From the NCBI RefSeq assembly GCF_900290235.1, contig NZ_OLMK01000050.1, forward strand, positions 124,001 to 188,000: a stretch of DNA of 64,000 bases, read 5' to 3'. The DNA comes from Streptomyces sp. MA5143a. Its GTDB lineage: Bacteria; Actinomycetota; Actinomycetes; Streptomycetales; Streptomycetaceae. The translations under genes were made by a program, and so were the position numbers. Of this stretch, positions 1 through 7,761 are shown piece by piece (the first letter of the stretch is position 1; each line of letters starts with the position of its first letter). The notes under the pieces were generated by a model that saw nothing but the letters and a program-made list of their open reading frames with translations, was not told where the DNA came from and ran no database searches.

Positions 1-527
1 ACCTGGAGGACCACCGCGTCCTCCTCGACCGCCAGGGAGACACCCTTCGGCAGCGCGATGTCCTTCGCCAGGACGGACGCACCCGCCTCAAGACCCTCGA
101 CCGAGACGCTGACCGACTCGGGGATGTGCGTGGCCTCGGCCTCGACCGGCAGCGCGTTCAGAACGTGCTCCAGCAGGTTGCCACCCGCCGCCAGCTCACC
201 CTCGGTGTGCACGGGGATCTCGACGTTGACCTTCTCGCCCTTCTTCACGAGCAGCAGGTCGACGTGCTCCAGGAAACCCTTGATCGGGTCACGCTGCACG
301 GACTTCGGGATCGCCAGCTCGGAGGTCTTGCCGTCGATGTCCAGCGAGATCAGGACGTTCGGCGTACGCAGCGCCAGCAGCAGGTCGTGGCCCGGCAGCG
401 TCAGGTGCAGCGGGTCGGAACCGTGACCGTACAGAACACCGGGAACCTTGGAGTCACGACGGATACGACGGGCGGCACCCTTGCCGAACTCGGTACGCGT
501 CGACGCGGTGAGCTTCACCTCGGACAT
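1..527 (-). CDS. rplY: 50S ribosomal protein L25 (CTC form), 3' end cut by the window
   Basis: This protein binds 5S rRNA in the large ribosomal subunit. The visible part begins MSEVKLTASTRTEFGKGAAR, the usual start of actinobacterial long-form L25. It runs through the N-terminal 5S-binding domain and well into the C-terminal beta-rich TL5/CTC domain before leaving the window. The ATG at 525-527 is preceded by a GAGGAG ribosome site a few bases upstream, which fixes the start. prs lies upstream on the same strand, separated by about 215 bases holding a hairpin. Nothing is odd apart from the cut. The missing part lies left of base 1. Confidence 0.95.
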   Translation of the reverse strand, partial: MSEVKLTASTRTEFGKGAARRIRRDSKVPGVLYGHGSDPLHLTLPGHDLLLALRTPNVLISLDIDGKTSELAIPKSVQRDPIKGFLEHVDLLLVKKGEKVNVEIPVHTEGELAAGGNLLEHVLNALPVEAEATHIPESVSVSVEGLEAGASVLAKDIALPKGVSLAVEEDAVVLQ

Positions 528-634
528 GATCACTCCTCGTAGAGATAGCAACGGACGTGGTCACCCGGCCACGAACGGCCTGCTACGAAGAGCGCGTCGA
601 TAACGGACCGCCGAACCCGCGCACAGAACGCGGA

Positions 635-684
635 CGGCCTCCCTCGCCGAGCAACTTCAGCAGTCTACTCGGCAAGGGAGGCCG
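635..684 (-). terminator. Hairpin between prs and rplY
   Basis: A 17-base stem (635-651 with 668-684, one C/A mismatch) closes a loop of 16 bases. It lies between the prs stop codon and the rplY start. There is no clear U-run. It could terminate prs transcription or act as a processing site if both genes share a transcript. Confidence 0.5.
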
Positions 685-742
685 CACCCAAAACGATCTC
701 TACACGACCGCTCGGCGATCCCTACCGCTCGTCGAACAGGCC

Positions 743-1717
743 CTACTGCTCGTCGAACAGGCTCGTCACCGAACCGTCCTCGAACACCTCACGCACCGCG
801 TTCGCGATCGTCGGCGCGATCGACAGCACCGTGATCTTGTCCAGCTCCAGCTCGCTCGGCGTCGGCAGCGAGTTGGTGAACACGAACTCACTGACCTTCG
901 AGTTCTTCAACCGATCGGCGGCCGGACCCGACAGCACACCGTGCGTCGCCGTCACGATGACGTCCTCCGCGCCGTGCGCGAACAACGCGTCCGCCGCGGC
1001 GCAGATCGTGCCACCCGTGTCGATCATGTCGTCCACGAGGACACAGATACGGCCCTTGACCTCACCCACGACCTCATGGACCGTGACCTGGTTCGCCACG
1101 TCCTTGTCACGCCGCTTGTGCACGATCGCCAGCGGCGCGCCCAGCCGGTCGCACCAACGGTCCGCCACCCGCACACGACCCGCGTCCGGGGACACCACCG
1201 TCAGCTTGCTCCGGTCCACCTTCGCGCCCACGTAGTCCGCCAGCAGCGGCAGCGCGAACAGGTGGTCCACCGGACCGTCGAAGAAGCCCTGGATCTGGTC
1301 CGTGTGCAGATCGACCGCCAGGATCCGGTCCGCGCCCGCCGTCTTCATCAGGTCCGCGATCAGACGCGCCGAGATCGGTTCACGACCACGGTGCTTCTTG
1401 TCCTGCCGCGCGTAACCGTAGAACGGCACGATCACCGTGATGGAGCGGGCCGACGCGCGCTTCAGGGCGTCGATCATGATCAACTGCTCCATGATCCACT
1501 TATTGATCGGAGCCGTGTGGCTCTGGATCAGAAAGCAGTCCGCACCACGCGCCGACTCCTGGTACCGCACATAGATCTCGCCATTGGCGAAGTCGAAGGC
1601 CTTCGTCGGGACGACCCCGACACCCAACTGCTGGGCGACCTCCTCGGCAAGCTCGGGGTGGGCGCGGCCGGAGAAGAACATCATCTTCTTCTCGCCGGTC
1701 GTCTTGATCCCGGTCAC
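743..1717 (-). CDS. prs: Ribose-phosphate pyrophosphokinase (PRPP synthetase)
   Basis: The enzyme makes phosphoribosyl pyrophosphate from ribose-5-phosphate and ATP for purine, pyrimidine, NAD, His and Trp synthesis. The 324-residue length is standard. Family signatures seen include the N-terminal FSGRAHPELAEEVA, the catalytic flexible-loop region FYGYARQDKKHRGREPIS, the PPi-loop DLHTDQIQGFF, and the ribose-5-phosphate/PRPP loop VLVDDMIDTGGTI. It sits directly downstream of glmU (106-base gap) on the same strand, the usual actinobacterial order glmU-prs-rplY, so co-transcription is likely. All catalytic segments look intact. Confidence 0.97.
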   Translation of the reverse strand: MTGIKTTGEKKMMFFSGRAHPELAEEVAQQLGVGVVPTKAFDFANGEIYVRYQESARGADCFLIQSHTAPINKWIMEQLIMIDALKRASARSITVIVPFYGYARQDKKHRGREPISARLIADLMKTAGADRILAVDLHTDQIQGFFDGPVDHLFALPLLADYVGAKVDRSKLTVVSPDAGRVRVADRWCDRLGAPLAIVHKRRDKDVANQVTVHEVVGEVKGRICVLVDDMIDTGGTICAAADALFAHGAEDVIVTATHGVLSGPAADRLKNSKVSEFVFTNSLPTPSELELDKITVLSIAPTIANAVREVFEDGSVTSLFDEQ

Positions 1718-1823
1718 AGCACTGTCTCCTCAGAGGTGTCACAGCTGGGCATGGATGACCGCTCAGCTGGGGTGCGGGTGTGCACTTATCACGGTACGCC
1801 GTCCCCGACGCACCCGTTTCCGG

Positions 1824-3272
1824 TCAGCTTTCGCTTTCCGCCTCCCGAGCAGCCGCCTCGGCCGCCTTCGCCGACGGACTCCCCGGACGCTTACGAGCCA
1901 CCCAACCCTCGATATTCCGCTGCTGGCCACGGGCCACGGCCAGCGAACCGGGCGGCACATCCTTCGTGATCACGGACCCGGCGGCGGTGTACGCACCGTC
2001 CCCGATCGTGACGGGAGCCACAAACATGTTGTCCGAACCCGTCTTGCAGTGCGAGCCGACGGTCGTGTGATGCTTCTGCTCACCGTCGTAGTTCACAAAG
2101 ACACTAGCCGCACCGATGTTCGAGTACTCGCCGATCGTCGCGTCGCCCACGTACGACAGATGCGGAACCTTCGTCCCCTCACCGATCGACGCGTTCTTCG
2201 TCTCGACGTACGTGCCGATCTTCGCCTTCAGACCCAGCCGCGTCCCCGGACGCAGATACGCGAACGGCCCCACCGTCGCCTGCGGACCCACCTCCACGCC
2301 GTCCGCCACCGTGTTGTCCACCCGCGCGCCGGCCCCGACCACCGTGTCCTTGAGCCGCGCGTTCGGGCCGACCTCCGCACCCTCACCGAGATGTGTGGCA
2401 CCGAGCAGCTGCGTACCGGGGTGCACCAGCGCGTCCTGCTCGAACGTCACCGTCACGTCGACCCACGTGGACGCCGGATCCACCACCGTGACACCCGCGA
2501 GCATCGCCTCGGTCAGCAACCGGTCGTTGAGGATCCGGCGCGCCTCGGCGAGCTGCACACGGTTGTTGATCCCGGCGATCTCCCGGTGGTCCACCGCGAC
2601 CGAGGCGCCCACCCGGTGCCCGGCCTCCCGCAGGATCCCCAGCACGTCCGTCAGGTACTCCTCGCCCTGACTGTTGTCCGTCCGCACCTTCCCCAGCGCG
2701 TCCGCGAGCAGCTGGCCGTCGAACGCGAACACACCCGAGTTGATCTCCCGGATCGCCCGCTGCGACTCCGTCGCGTCCTTGTGCTCCACGATCGCCGTCA
2801 CGGCACCCGAGGCGCCGTCCCGCACGATGCGGCCGTAGCCGGTGGCGTCCGGGACCTCTGCCGTCAGCACGGTGACGGCGTTGCCGTCGGCCGCGTGGGT
2901 CTCGGCGAGGCGGCGGAGCGTCGCGCCGGTCAGCAGCGGGGTGTCGCCGCAGACGACCACGACTGTCCCATCGACGCCACCGCCGAGCTCCTCGAGGCCC
3001 ATCCGTACGGCGTGCCCCGTGCCGTTCTGCTCCGCCTGGACCGCGGTGCGTACGCCCGGGTCGACCTCGGTCAGATGCGCGGCGACCTTCTCGCGGGCGT
3101 GACCCACGACGACGACCAGGTTCTCCGGGTCCAACTCGCGCGCGGCGGCGAGGACGTGGCCGACCAGGGAGCGGCCACAGATGCTGTGCAGAACCTTGGG
3201 TGTGGCCGACTTCATACGGGTGCCCTCACCCGCTGCGAGGACGACGACGGCTGCCGGGCGGGTTGCGCTCAC
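1824..3272 (-). CDS. glmU: Bifunctional GlmU: GlcNAc-1-P uridyltransferase / GlcN-1-P acetyltransferase
   Basis: GlmU performs the last two steps to UDP-GlcNAc, the precursor of peptidoglycan. The 482-residue reading begins with GTG at 3270-3272, giving VSATRPAAVVVLAAGEGTRM; the nucleotidyltransferase signature LAAGEGTRMKS follows at once. The open frame upstream of this GTG runs through tRNA-Gln and is not coding. The N-terminal Rossmann-like pyrophosphorylase half is followed by a left-handed beta-helix of hexapeptide repeats (TVGPFAYLRPGTRLGLKAKIG, YVETKNASIGEG). Lys/Arg-rich and acidic residues end the protein. It is probably first in a glmU-prs-rplY transcript. Confidence 0.95.
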   Translation of the reverse strand: MSATRPAAVVVLAAGEGTRMKSATPKVLHSICGRSLVGHVLAAARELDPENLVVVVGHAREKVAAHLTEVDPGVRTAVQAEQNGTGHAVRMGLEELGGGVDGTVVVVCGDTPLLTGATLRRLAETHAADGNAVTVLTAEVPDATGYGRIVRDGASGAVTAIVEHKDATESQRAIREINSGVFAFDGQLLADALGKVRTDNSQGEEYLTDVLGILREAGHRVGASVAVDHREIAGINNRVQLAEARRILNDRLLTEAMLAGVTVVDPASTWVDVTVTFEQDALVHPGTQLLGATHLGEGAEVGPNARLKDTVVGAGARVDNTVADGVEVGPQATVGPFAYLRPGTRLGLKAKIGTYVETKNASIGEGTKVPHLSYVGDATIGEYSNIGAASVFVNYDGEQKHHTTVGSHCKTGSDNMFVAPVTIGDGAYTAAGSVITKDVPPGSLAVARGQQRNIEGWVARKRPGSPSAKAAEAAAREAESES

Positions 3273-3396
3273 GGGGATGCCCTTCGGCTGTGGATGAGTG
3301 GGGTGTGGACATCCGCAGGATACCGGGGGGCAGTGTGGGGGAAATGGGAGCGGGCCCTGACCCGTCTGTCTGAGGTCAGGACCCGAAGTCGCGCAG

Positions 3397-3468
3397 CTCC
3401 GCCGGCTGGATTCGAACCAGCACTGCAAGGCTTCAAAGGCCTGCGGGCTACCGTTACCCCACGGCGGA
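3397..3468 (-). tRNA. tRNA-Gln (anticodon UUG)
   Basis: A 72-base cloverleaf is read on the minus strand. The 7-bp acceptor stem TCCGCCG/CGGCGGA is perfect and followed by discriminator G. The T arm is GCTGG-TTCGAAT-CCAGC. The anticodon loop CTTTGAA gives UUG, which reads CAA. CCA is not encoded. The gene lies between glmU and a helix-turn-helix gene. Confidence 0.93.
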
Positions 3469-3483
3469 TCACTGCGTAAGACC

Positions 3484-4341
3484 TTACCGGAGACGTGTTG
3501 GCGCCATGGCCACCATTCCCTTCCACCAGCCCTCGATGCGGCGGTACAGGTCAGCCCCCTGAGCGACGCGGATCACCAGGCAACCCCGGTAGTCCTCGCC
3601 GACGTTCTTCCGGACCGTCTTCGGGTTGTGCTTCTTGATCGTCGTCCTCTGGAAGGTGGAGACGTCGACCCCGACCCGATCGGCCCAGAACTGCTCCGCG
3701 GCCTCCACGTCCGCCGTCATGTGGATCATGACCCGGTAGCGCAGGCGCTCGCGTTCGATGCCCAGCAGGTCCAGCCAGGCCAGGTAGATGCGGATCACCC
3801 CCGGGTCGCTGTTGACGAACAGGACGTTCTCTCGGCGGTCGTACGGCTTGTCCTTGGAACCCTCGGCCCAGTAGAGAGCGACTCCAGCGATGAACAGATC
3901 CCGGTCCGTCATCATGCCCATCTCTCGGGCCGCTGCTTCCTTGGTTCGCCGACGCTCCTTGTCCCGCAGAGCCAGCTCGTGCTCCCAGCGCTTGCGGGCC
4001 GCCAGCTTCGCTTGTTCTCTCGGGTCGCGTCGCTCCGGCTTCGGCAGGTCCCGTACCCACAGGGAAATCGAGCTCTTTGAGCAGCCCAGCTCCATCTGGA
4101 TCTGGTCGTACGTCCAGCCCTGGCTGCGGAGCTCCCTGGCCCTGGCGCGGAGGTCGTCCTGGCGTGGGCGCCTGGTCCATTCGGGAGGGGGCTCGCCCTC
4201 CAGGAGGCGGTTGAGGAGGTCGTTGTTGTCGACGTGGATGCGGTCGCGGATCTGCCGACGACTGAGGCCCTCCCGGCGGAGGGCGATCGCCTGCTCTCGC
4301 AGGGTCTCGAAGTCGGCGTACTTGCCATGGGGATGTGCCAT
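3484..4341 (-). CDS. Helix-turn-helix protein with a LAGLIDADG-endonuclease-like C-terminal domain
   Basis: No function is established. The start ATG at 4339-4341 gives MAHPHGKYADFETLREQAIA and 285 residues. The open frame extends upstream, but only as the antisense shadow of the histidine kinase. Residues about 10-110 hold two resolvase-like helix-turn-helix segments (REGLSRRQIRDRI; QGWTYDQIQMELGCSKSSIS). The C-terminal 130 residues contain LFIAGVALYWAEGSK, which has the AG-hhh-x-x-EG pattern of LAGLIDADG endonucleases. FVNSDPGVIRIYLAWLDLLGI follows, typical of that fold. The stop codon is 15 bases from tRNA-Gln. It could be a domesticated homing-endonuclease-like regulator. Motif recognition is by eye. 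Confidence 0.6.
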   Translation of the reverse strand: MAHPHGKYADFETLREQAIALRREGLSRRQIRDRIHVDNNDLLNRLLEGEPPPEWTRRPRQDDLRARARELRSQGWTYDQIQMELGCSKSSISLWVRDLPKPERRDPREQAKLAARKRWEHELALRDKERRRTKEAAAREMGMMTDRDLFIAGVALYWAEGSKDKPYDRRENVLFVNSDPGVIRIYLAWLDLLGIERERLRYRVMIHMTADVEAAEQFWADRVGVDVSTFQRTTIKKHNPKTVRKNVGEDYRGCLVIRVAQGADLYRRIEGWWKGMVAMAPTRLR

Positions 4342-4509
4342 GGACAAACCGTCCGGGCGGAATGGGTGGTTCCGGGGTCGAACGGTGTGCGATTCAGCAG
4401 TTCGAGGGATACCGGATGGTTTCGCTTCTGTTCGATTGGGCGGTGTGGTGTAGGCCAGTACGAGAAACTCGCCGGAAAAGCGGGGGCGCTCGAACGTAGG
4501 CTTGGGGGT

Positions 4510-5865
4510 ATGACCGCGACGGGGGAAGACCGCACCGGGGCCAGGATGGAGGGCCGCCCGGTCGGCCCGTGGTGGTGGGAACGGTGGCGGGGGGCCGTGC
4601 TCGACGGCGTGCTGGCGTTCGTGTCGGCCGTCGAGTGTTCGATCGAGGGCGTGGAGTTCGCCCGCGACGCCGGGCTGCCCGCGTCCGTGGGGGTCGTGTT
4701 CGGGGCGCTCGCCGGTTCCGTGCTGCTGGTGCGGCGGATGTGGCCCGTCGCCGTGGTGCTGGTGTTCATCGCTGTCGCGCCGGCTCAGATGGGGTATCTG
4801 ATGGGGCTCGTCGGCCTCTACACCCTGGCCGCGTCCGAGGCGCCGAGACGGATCATCGGGGCGCTGTCCGGGATGGCGTTCACCGGGGTGTTCATCGTGT
4901 GGTTCGTGCAGGCCACGCAGATCACCCGGGGTGAGGACGGCGGGGTGAGCGGGGACGCCGTGGTCGGCGGCGACGAGTGGTTCGCGCTGTTCCTGGCGCT
5001 GACGGTGGCGATCGGCCTGACCGCGCCGCCCGTGCTGCTGGGGCTGTACGTGGGGGCCCGGCGGCGGTTGATGGAGAGCCTGCGGGAGCGGGCCGACTCG
5101 CTGGAGCGGGAGCTTCAGCTGCTCGCGGAGCGCGCGGAGGAGCGGGCGGAGTGGGCCCGGGGCGAGGAGCGGACGCGGATCGCGCGGGAGATGCACGACG
5201 TGGTCGCGCACCGGGTGTCGTTGATGGTGGTGCACGCGGCGGCGTTGCAGGCGGTGGCGCGCAAGGACCCCGAGAAGGCCGTGAAGAACGCGGCGCTGGT
5301 GGGGGACATGGGGCGGCAGGCGTTGACCGAGCTGCGGGAGATGCTCGGGGTGCTGCGGTCGGGGGAGGGGTTCTCGACGGTGCGGTCCGCCGAGCCGGCG
5401 TCGGTGCCGTTGGCGGCGGTGGGGGTGGCCGCGGCGGCCGCCGCCTCGCGGGCGGAGGACGAGGTGGGGGAGGGGCCGTGTCTCGCGGAGCTGGAGGTGC
5501 TGGTGGGGCAGTCGGCGGCCGCGGGGATGGTCGTGGAGCTGTCGGTGGAGGGTGAGGTGCGGGTGTATGCGGCCGACGTGGAGCAGACGGCGTACCGGGT
5601 GGTGCAGGAGGCGTTGACCAACGTCCACAAGCATGCGGCGGGGGCGAAGACGCACGTGCGGCTCGCGCACCGTTCGGCGGAGATCGCGATGCAGGTGGAG
5701 AACGGGCCGCCGCCGGAGCCGGGGGCGGCAGGGGCCGCGCGGCTGCCCAGCGGCGGGAACGGGCTGCTCGGGATGAAGGAGCGGGTGGCCGAGCTGGGGG
5801 GCGTGTTCGTGTCGGGGCCGACCGACGCGGGGGGTTTCCGGGTGTCGGCGGTCATCCCGGCGTAG
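4510..5865 (+). CDS. Sensor histidine kinase, NarL/DesK type (HisKA_3)
   Basis: This is a membrane histidine kinase predicted to phosphorylate a LuxR-type response regulator. The ATG at 4510 gives 451 residues (MTATGEDRTGARMEG); a longer frame upstream overlaps the divergent gene and is unlikely. The N-terminal half has several hydrophobic membrane segments (ASVGVVFGALAGSVLLV, PVAVVLVFIAVAP, WFALFLALTVAIGLTAPPVLLGLYVG). A coiled linker follows, then the H-box REMHDVVAHRVSLMVVHAA with phospho-acceptor His near 229, and the HATPase_c N-box VVQEALTNVHKHA near 370 plus a GNGLLGMKERV G-box. No response regulator gene adjoins it, so its partner is elsewhere or the gene is an orphan. Confidence 0.9.
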   Translation: MTATGEDRTGARMEGRPVGPWWWERWRGAVLDGVLAFVSAVECSIEGVEFARDAGLPASVGVVFGALAGSVLLVRRMWPVAVVLVFIAVAPAQMGYLMGLVGLYTLAASEAPRRIIGALSGMAFTGVFIVWFVQATQITRGEDGGVSGDAVVGGDEWFALFLALTVAIGLTAPPVLLGLYVGARRRLMESLRERADSLERELQLLAERAEERAEWARGEERTRIAREMHDVVAHRVSLMVVHAAALQAVARKDPEKAVKNAALVGDMGRQALTELREMLGVLRSGEGFSTVRSAEPASVPLAAVGVAAAAAASRAEDEVGEGPCLAELEVLVGQSAAAGMVVELSVEGEVRVYAADVEQTAYRVVQEALTNVHKHAAGAKTHVRLAHRSAEIAMQVENGPPPEPGAAGAARLPSGGNGLLGMKERVAELGGVFVSGPTDAGGFRVSAVIPA

Positions 5866-6177
5866 CGCTCCGCGTAGCACTCCGTGTGGGGCGGGGGCGT
5901 GGCGCAGGGGGCCTGTGTCGCCCCGGCGGCACGACGGCTGGGCTGCCCGCGGCTCGCCGCGTGAGGACGGCAACTGCTACGGGTACGGGCGCGCGTGTGC
6001 TTGCGGGTACGGCTGCTCGTGTCCACGGCTATGGCTGAGCGAGCTTTCGGCTGCAGAATCTGCGCCTGCCTACGGCTGCGTCTGCGGCTAGGTCCTCGCG
6101 TGCCTACGGGTACGGCTGCGCGTGGCCGGTTGCGGTGCGCAGGTACGCCTGCGCATGGCCGGTGTGCGCGCGGGCGC
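5866..6177. repeat. Intergenic region with degenerate TACGGGTACGGCTGCG-type repeats
   Basis: No gene is seen. From about 5970 to 6160 the sequence repeats variants of a roughly 20-base motif resembling tacgggtacggctgcgcgtg, with spacers of variable length. It lies between the ends of two convergent genes, the histidine kinase and the SUKH-3 gene. Confidence 0.5.
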
Positions 6178-6672
6178 TCAGCCGGCTGTCAGGCGGGTCG
6201 GGGCCGTGCCTGTGAGGAGGGTGGTGAGGGCCGCGTCGATGTGGGGGCCCAGGTACCAGTCGCCGGTGTGGTCGAGCGCGTAGGCGCGGCCGTCGGTGTC
6301 GATGGCGAGCAGCGCGCGGGTGGCGGTCTCGTGGCCGAGGGGGCAGACCTCGGTGTCGAGGGCGCGGCCGAGGTCGCCGAGGGTGCGGGCCATGTGGAGG
6401 CCGTGCAGGGGGTCGAGGTGGAGGTCGACGGGGGCGAGTTGGCGGCCGGGGCCCTGTGAGGTGAGGCGGAGGCCGCCGAACTCGGCCCAGGCCTCGACCG
6501 CGGCCGGGAAGACCGCGTGACGGTGTCCCGCGGGCGAGGTGTGCTCGCGCAGGGTGTCGGCCCAGAACTCGGCCTGCTTTATGTCCCAGCGTCCGGGCTG
6601 CCAGCCGGCGGCGCGCAGGGCGGCGTCGACGGGTACGGAGAAGCGCGTGGTGGAGGTGCGGTCGGTGTGCAT
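6178..6672 (-). CDS. SUKH-3 family immunity-type protein
   Basis: SUKH-3 proteins are predicted antidotes to nucleic-acid-acting toxins. With ATG at 6670-6672 (SD-like AAAGGGCAG) the protein has 164 residues. It shows the SUKH-3 pattern: VDAALRAAGWQPGRW, then PAAVEAWAEFGGL, a DP motif (HLDPLHG), CPLGHETATRALLAIDTDGRAYALDHTGDWYLG, and DAALTTLLTG at the end. An in-frame GTG at 6853-6855 has a strong GGAGG site and would add 61 Pro/Thr-rich residues with many rare codons, so the true start is uncertain. It follows the YwqJ-like deaminase gene on the same strand, which fits a toxin-antidote pair. Confidence 0.75.
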   Translation of the reverse strand: MHTDRTSTTRFSVPVDAALRAAGWQPGRWDIKQAEFWADTLREHTSPAGHRHAVFPAAVEAWAEFGGLRLTSQGPGRQLAPVDLHLDPLHGLHMARTLGDLGRALDTEVCPLGHETATRALLAIDTDGRAYALDHTGDWYLGPHIDAALTTLLTGTAPTRLTAG

Positions 6673-6894
6673 CTGCCCTTTGTTCGTCGGGGGGTTCGTC
6701 GGCGGCTCGGCTGGGGGTAGGTGCGGGGTGTCGAGGGTCTCCAGGTGTCCGGGGTGAGTGAGGCGTGTGTGTGCTCGCGTAGCAGGTGACGTGTCGGGCG
6801 GGGCGGTGGTTCCGGGGGGTTCCGGTGAGTCCGTCCGGCTCGGCCGGTTTTCCACCTGGGCCTCCCCTCAGTACTCCCGGCGCGGGGCTCCCGT

Positions 6895-7395
6895 TCAGTT
6901 GCCCTCGGTCGGGTCGACGACGCGGACGCCGAAGTGGGCGCTGAGGGCGGTGCAGGAGCGGCAGGGGGTGGCGAAGCCGCCGTGGAGGGGGTCGCCGTCC
7001 TCGCGGATGTGGCGGGTGGTGAGTTTGGCCTGCTTGAGGACCTTGCGGGCCTCGCCGTTGGTCATGGGTCTGCGGGCGGCGCGCTTGCTGCGGGCCGCGT
7101 CGGCGGTGGTGATGAGCCGGGAGATGAGGATGGCCTCGGCACAGCGGCCGGTGAAGCGGTCGCGTTGCGCGGTGGCGAGGGAGTCGAGGAACTCCTGGAC
7201 GAGGGGGTGCAGGGGCGGGGCGTGGTCGCCGCGCGCCGCGGTGCCGGTGAGGGTCTCGCCGCGTACGGAGAGGGCGGCGGCGACGGTGGGCAGGATGCCG
7301 TCGCGGCGGTGGAGGAGGGTGGGGGTGTGCGGTGGTTCGGTGGCGCTCCAGCCGATGCGCGGATCACCCGAGGGTCCTGCCTGCGTCGTGCTCAT
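6895..7395 (-). CDS. YwqJ-like nucleic acid/nucleotide deaminase-fold protein
   Basis: This is a predicted zinc-dependent deaminase of the bacterial toxin deaminase class. The 166 residues begin MSTTQAGPSGDPRIGWS, with AGGAGG eleven bases upstream; an ATG nine bases earlier is possible. Key residues are the GRCAEAILISRL segment, carrying the Cys/Ala-Glu active-site motif, and the C-terminal PCRSCTALSAHFGV with a CxxC zinc pair. These are the two halves of the YwqJ-family active site. There is no signal peptide, no secretion domain and no long toxin N-terminus, so it appears to act inside the cell. The SUKH-3 gene follows in the same direction. Confidence 0.7.
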   Translation of the reverse strand: MSTTQAGPSGDPRIGWSATEPPHTPTLLHRRDGILPTVAAALSVRGETLTGTAARGDHAPPLHPLVQEFLDSLATAQRDRFTGRCAEAILISRLITTADAARSKRAARRPMTNGEARKVLKQAKLTTRHIREDGDPLHGGFATPCRSCTALSAHFGVRVVDPTEGN

Positions 7396-7761
7396 GATCG
7401 TCATCCCCTCCTGTCGCATCCCCCGTCAGCGGACACAGAGTGCCAAACGGCGTGGCCGGTGTGGAAGCTGGGGCGGTGCGACACGCCCGGGCTTCGGCAC
7501 ACGGTGAGGGTGGTGTGACGGCTGGTCACGGTAGCGGAGGGCCGGTGACCGGGATCGCCGTACCGCATAGGCTGTCGACAACCGCGATCCGTGCGGGTCC
7601 CGCGTTCGAGTGCGGGTCCGGGGCGGGTCGGGGAGTGTGAAGGGGCCTTCGACGGGCCTTTTTCACTGCCAGTGGTCAGTCCGTACAGACGCCATGACCA
7701 GTCAGCCAGCACAGTCAGCCAGTACCAGAACAGGTCGAGAACGCCGCAGGGGGCTACCGCC
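7396..7761. promoter_or_regulatory. Divergent promoter region of the deaminase/SUKH island
   Basis: This 366-base region separates the minus-strand deaminase/SUKH-3 pair from the plus-strand WHH-SUKH fusion gene and must hold promoters for both. The motif agtcagccag occurs twice in 7697-7724. I could not assign -35/-10 boxes with confidence, and no open frame here looks coding. Confidence 0.45.

Noticed and set aside
3397..4341. Integrated element at tRNA-Gln
   Set aside because: No integrase, excisionase or duplicated tRNA end was found; only the one HTH gene adjoins the tRNA.
4342..5973. Upstream extension of the HTH/LAGLIDADG-like gene to 829 codons
   Set aside because: The extension is antisense to the histidine kinase and has His/Pro/Arg-rich shadow composition.
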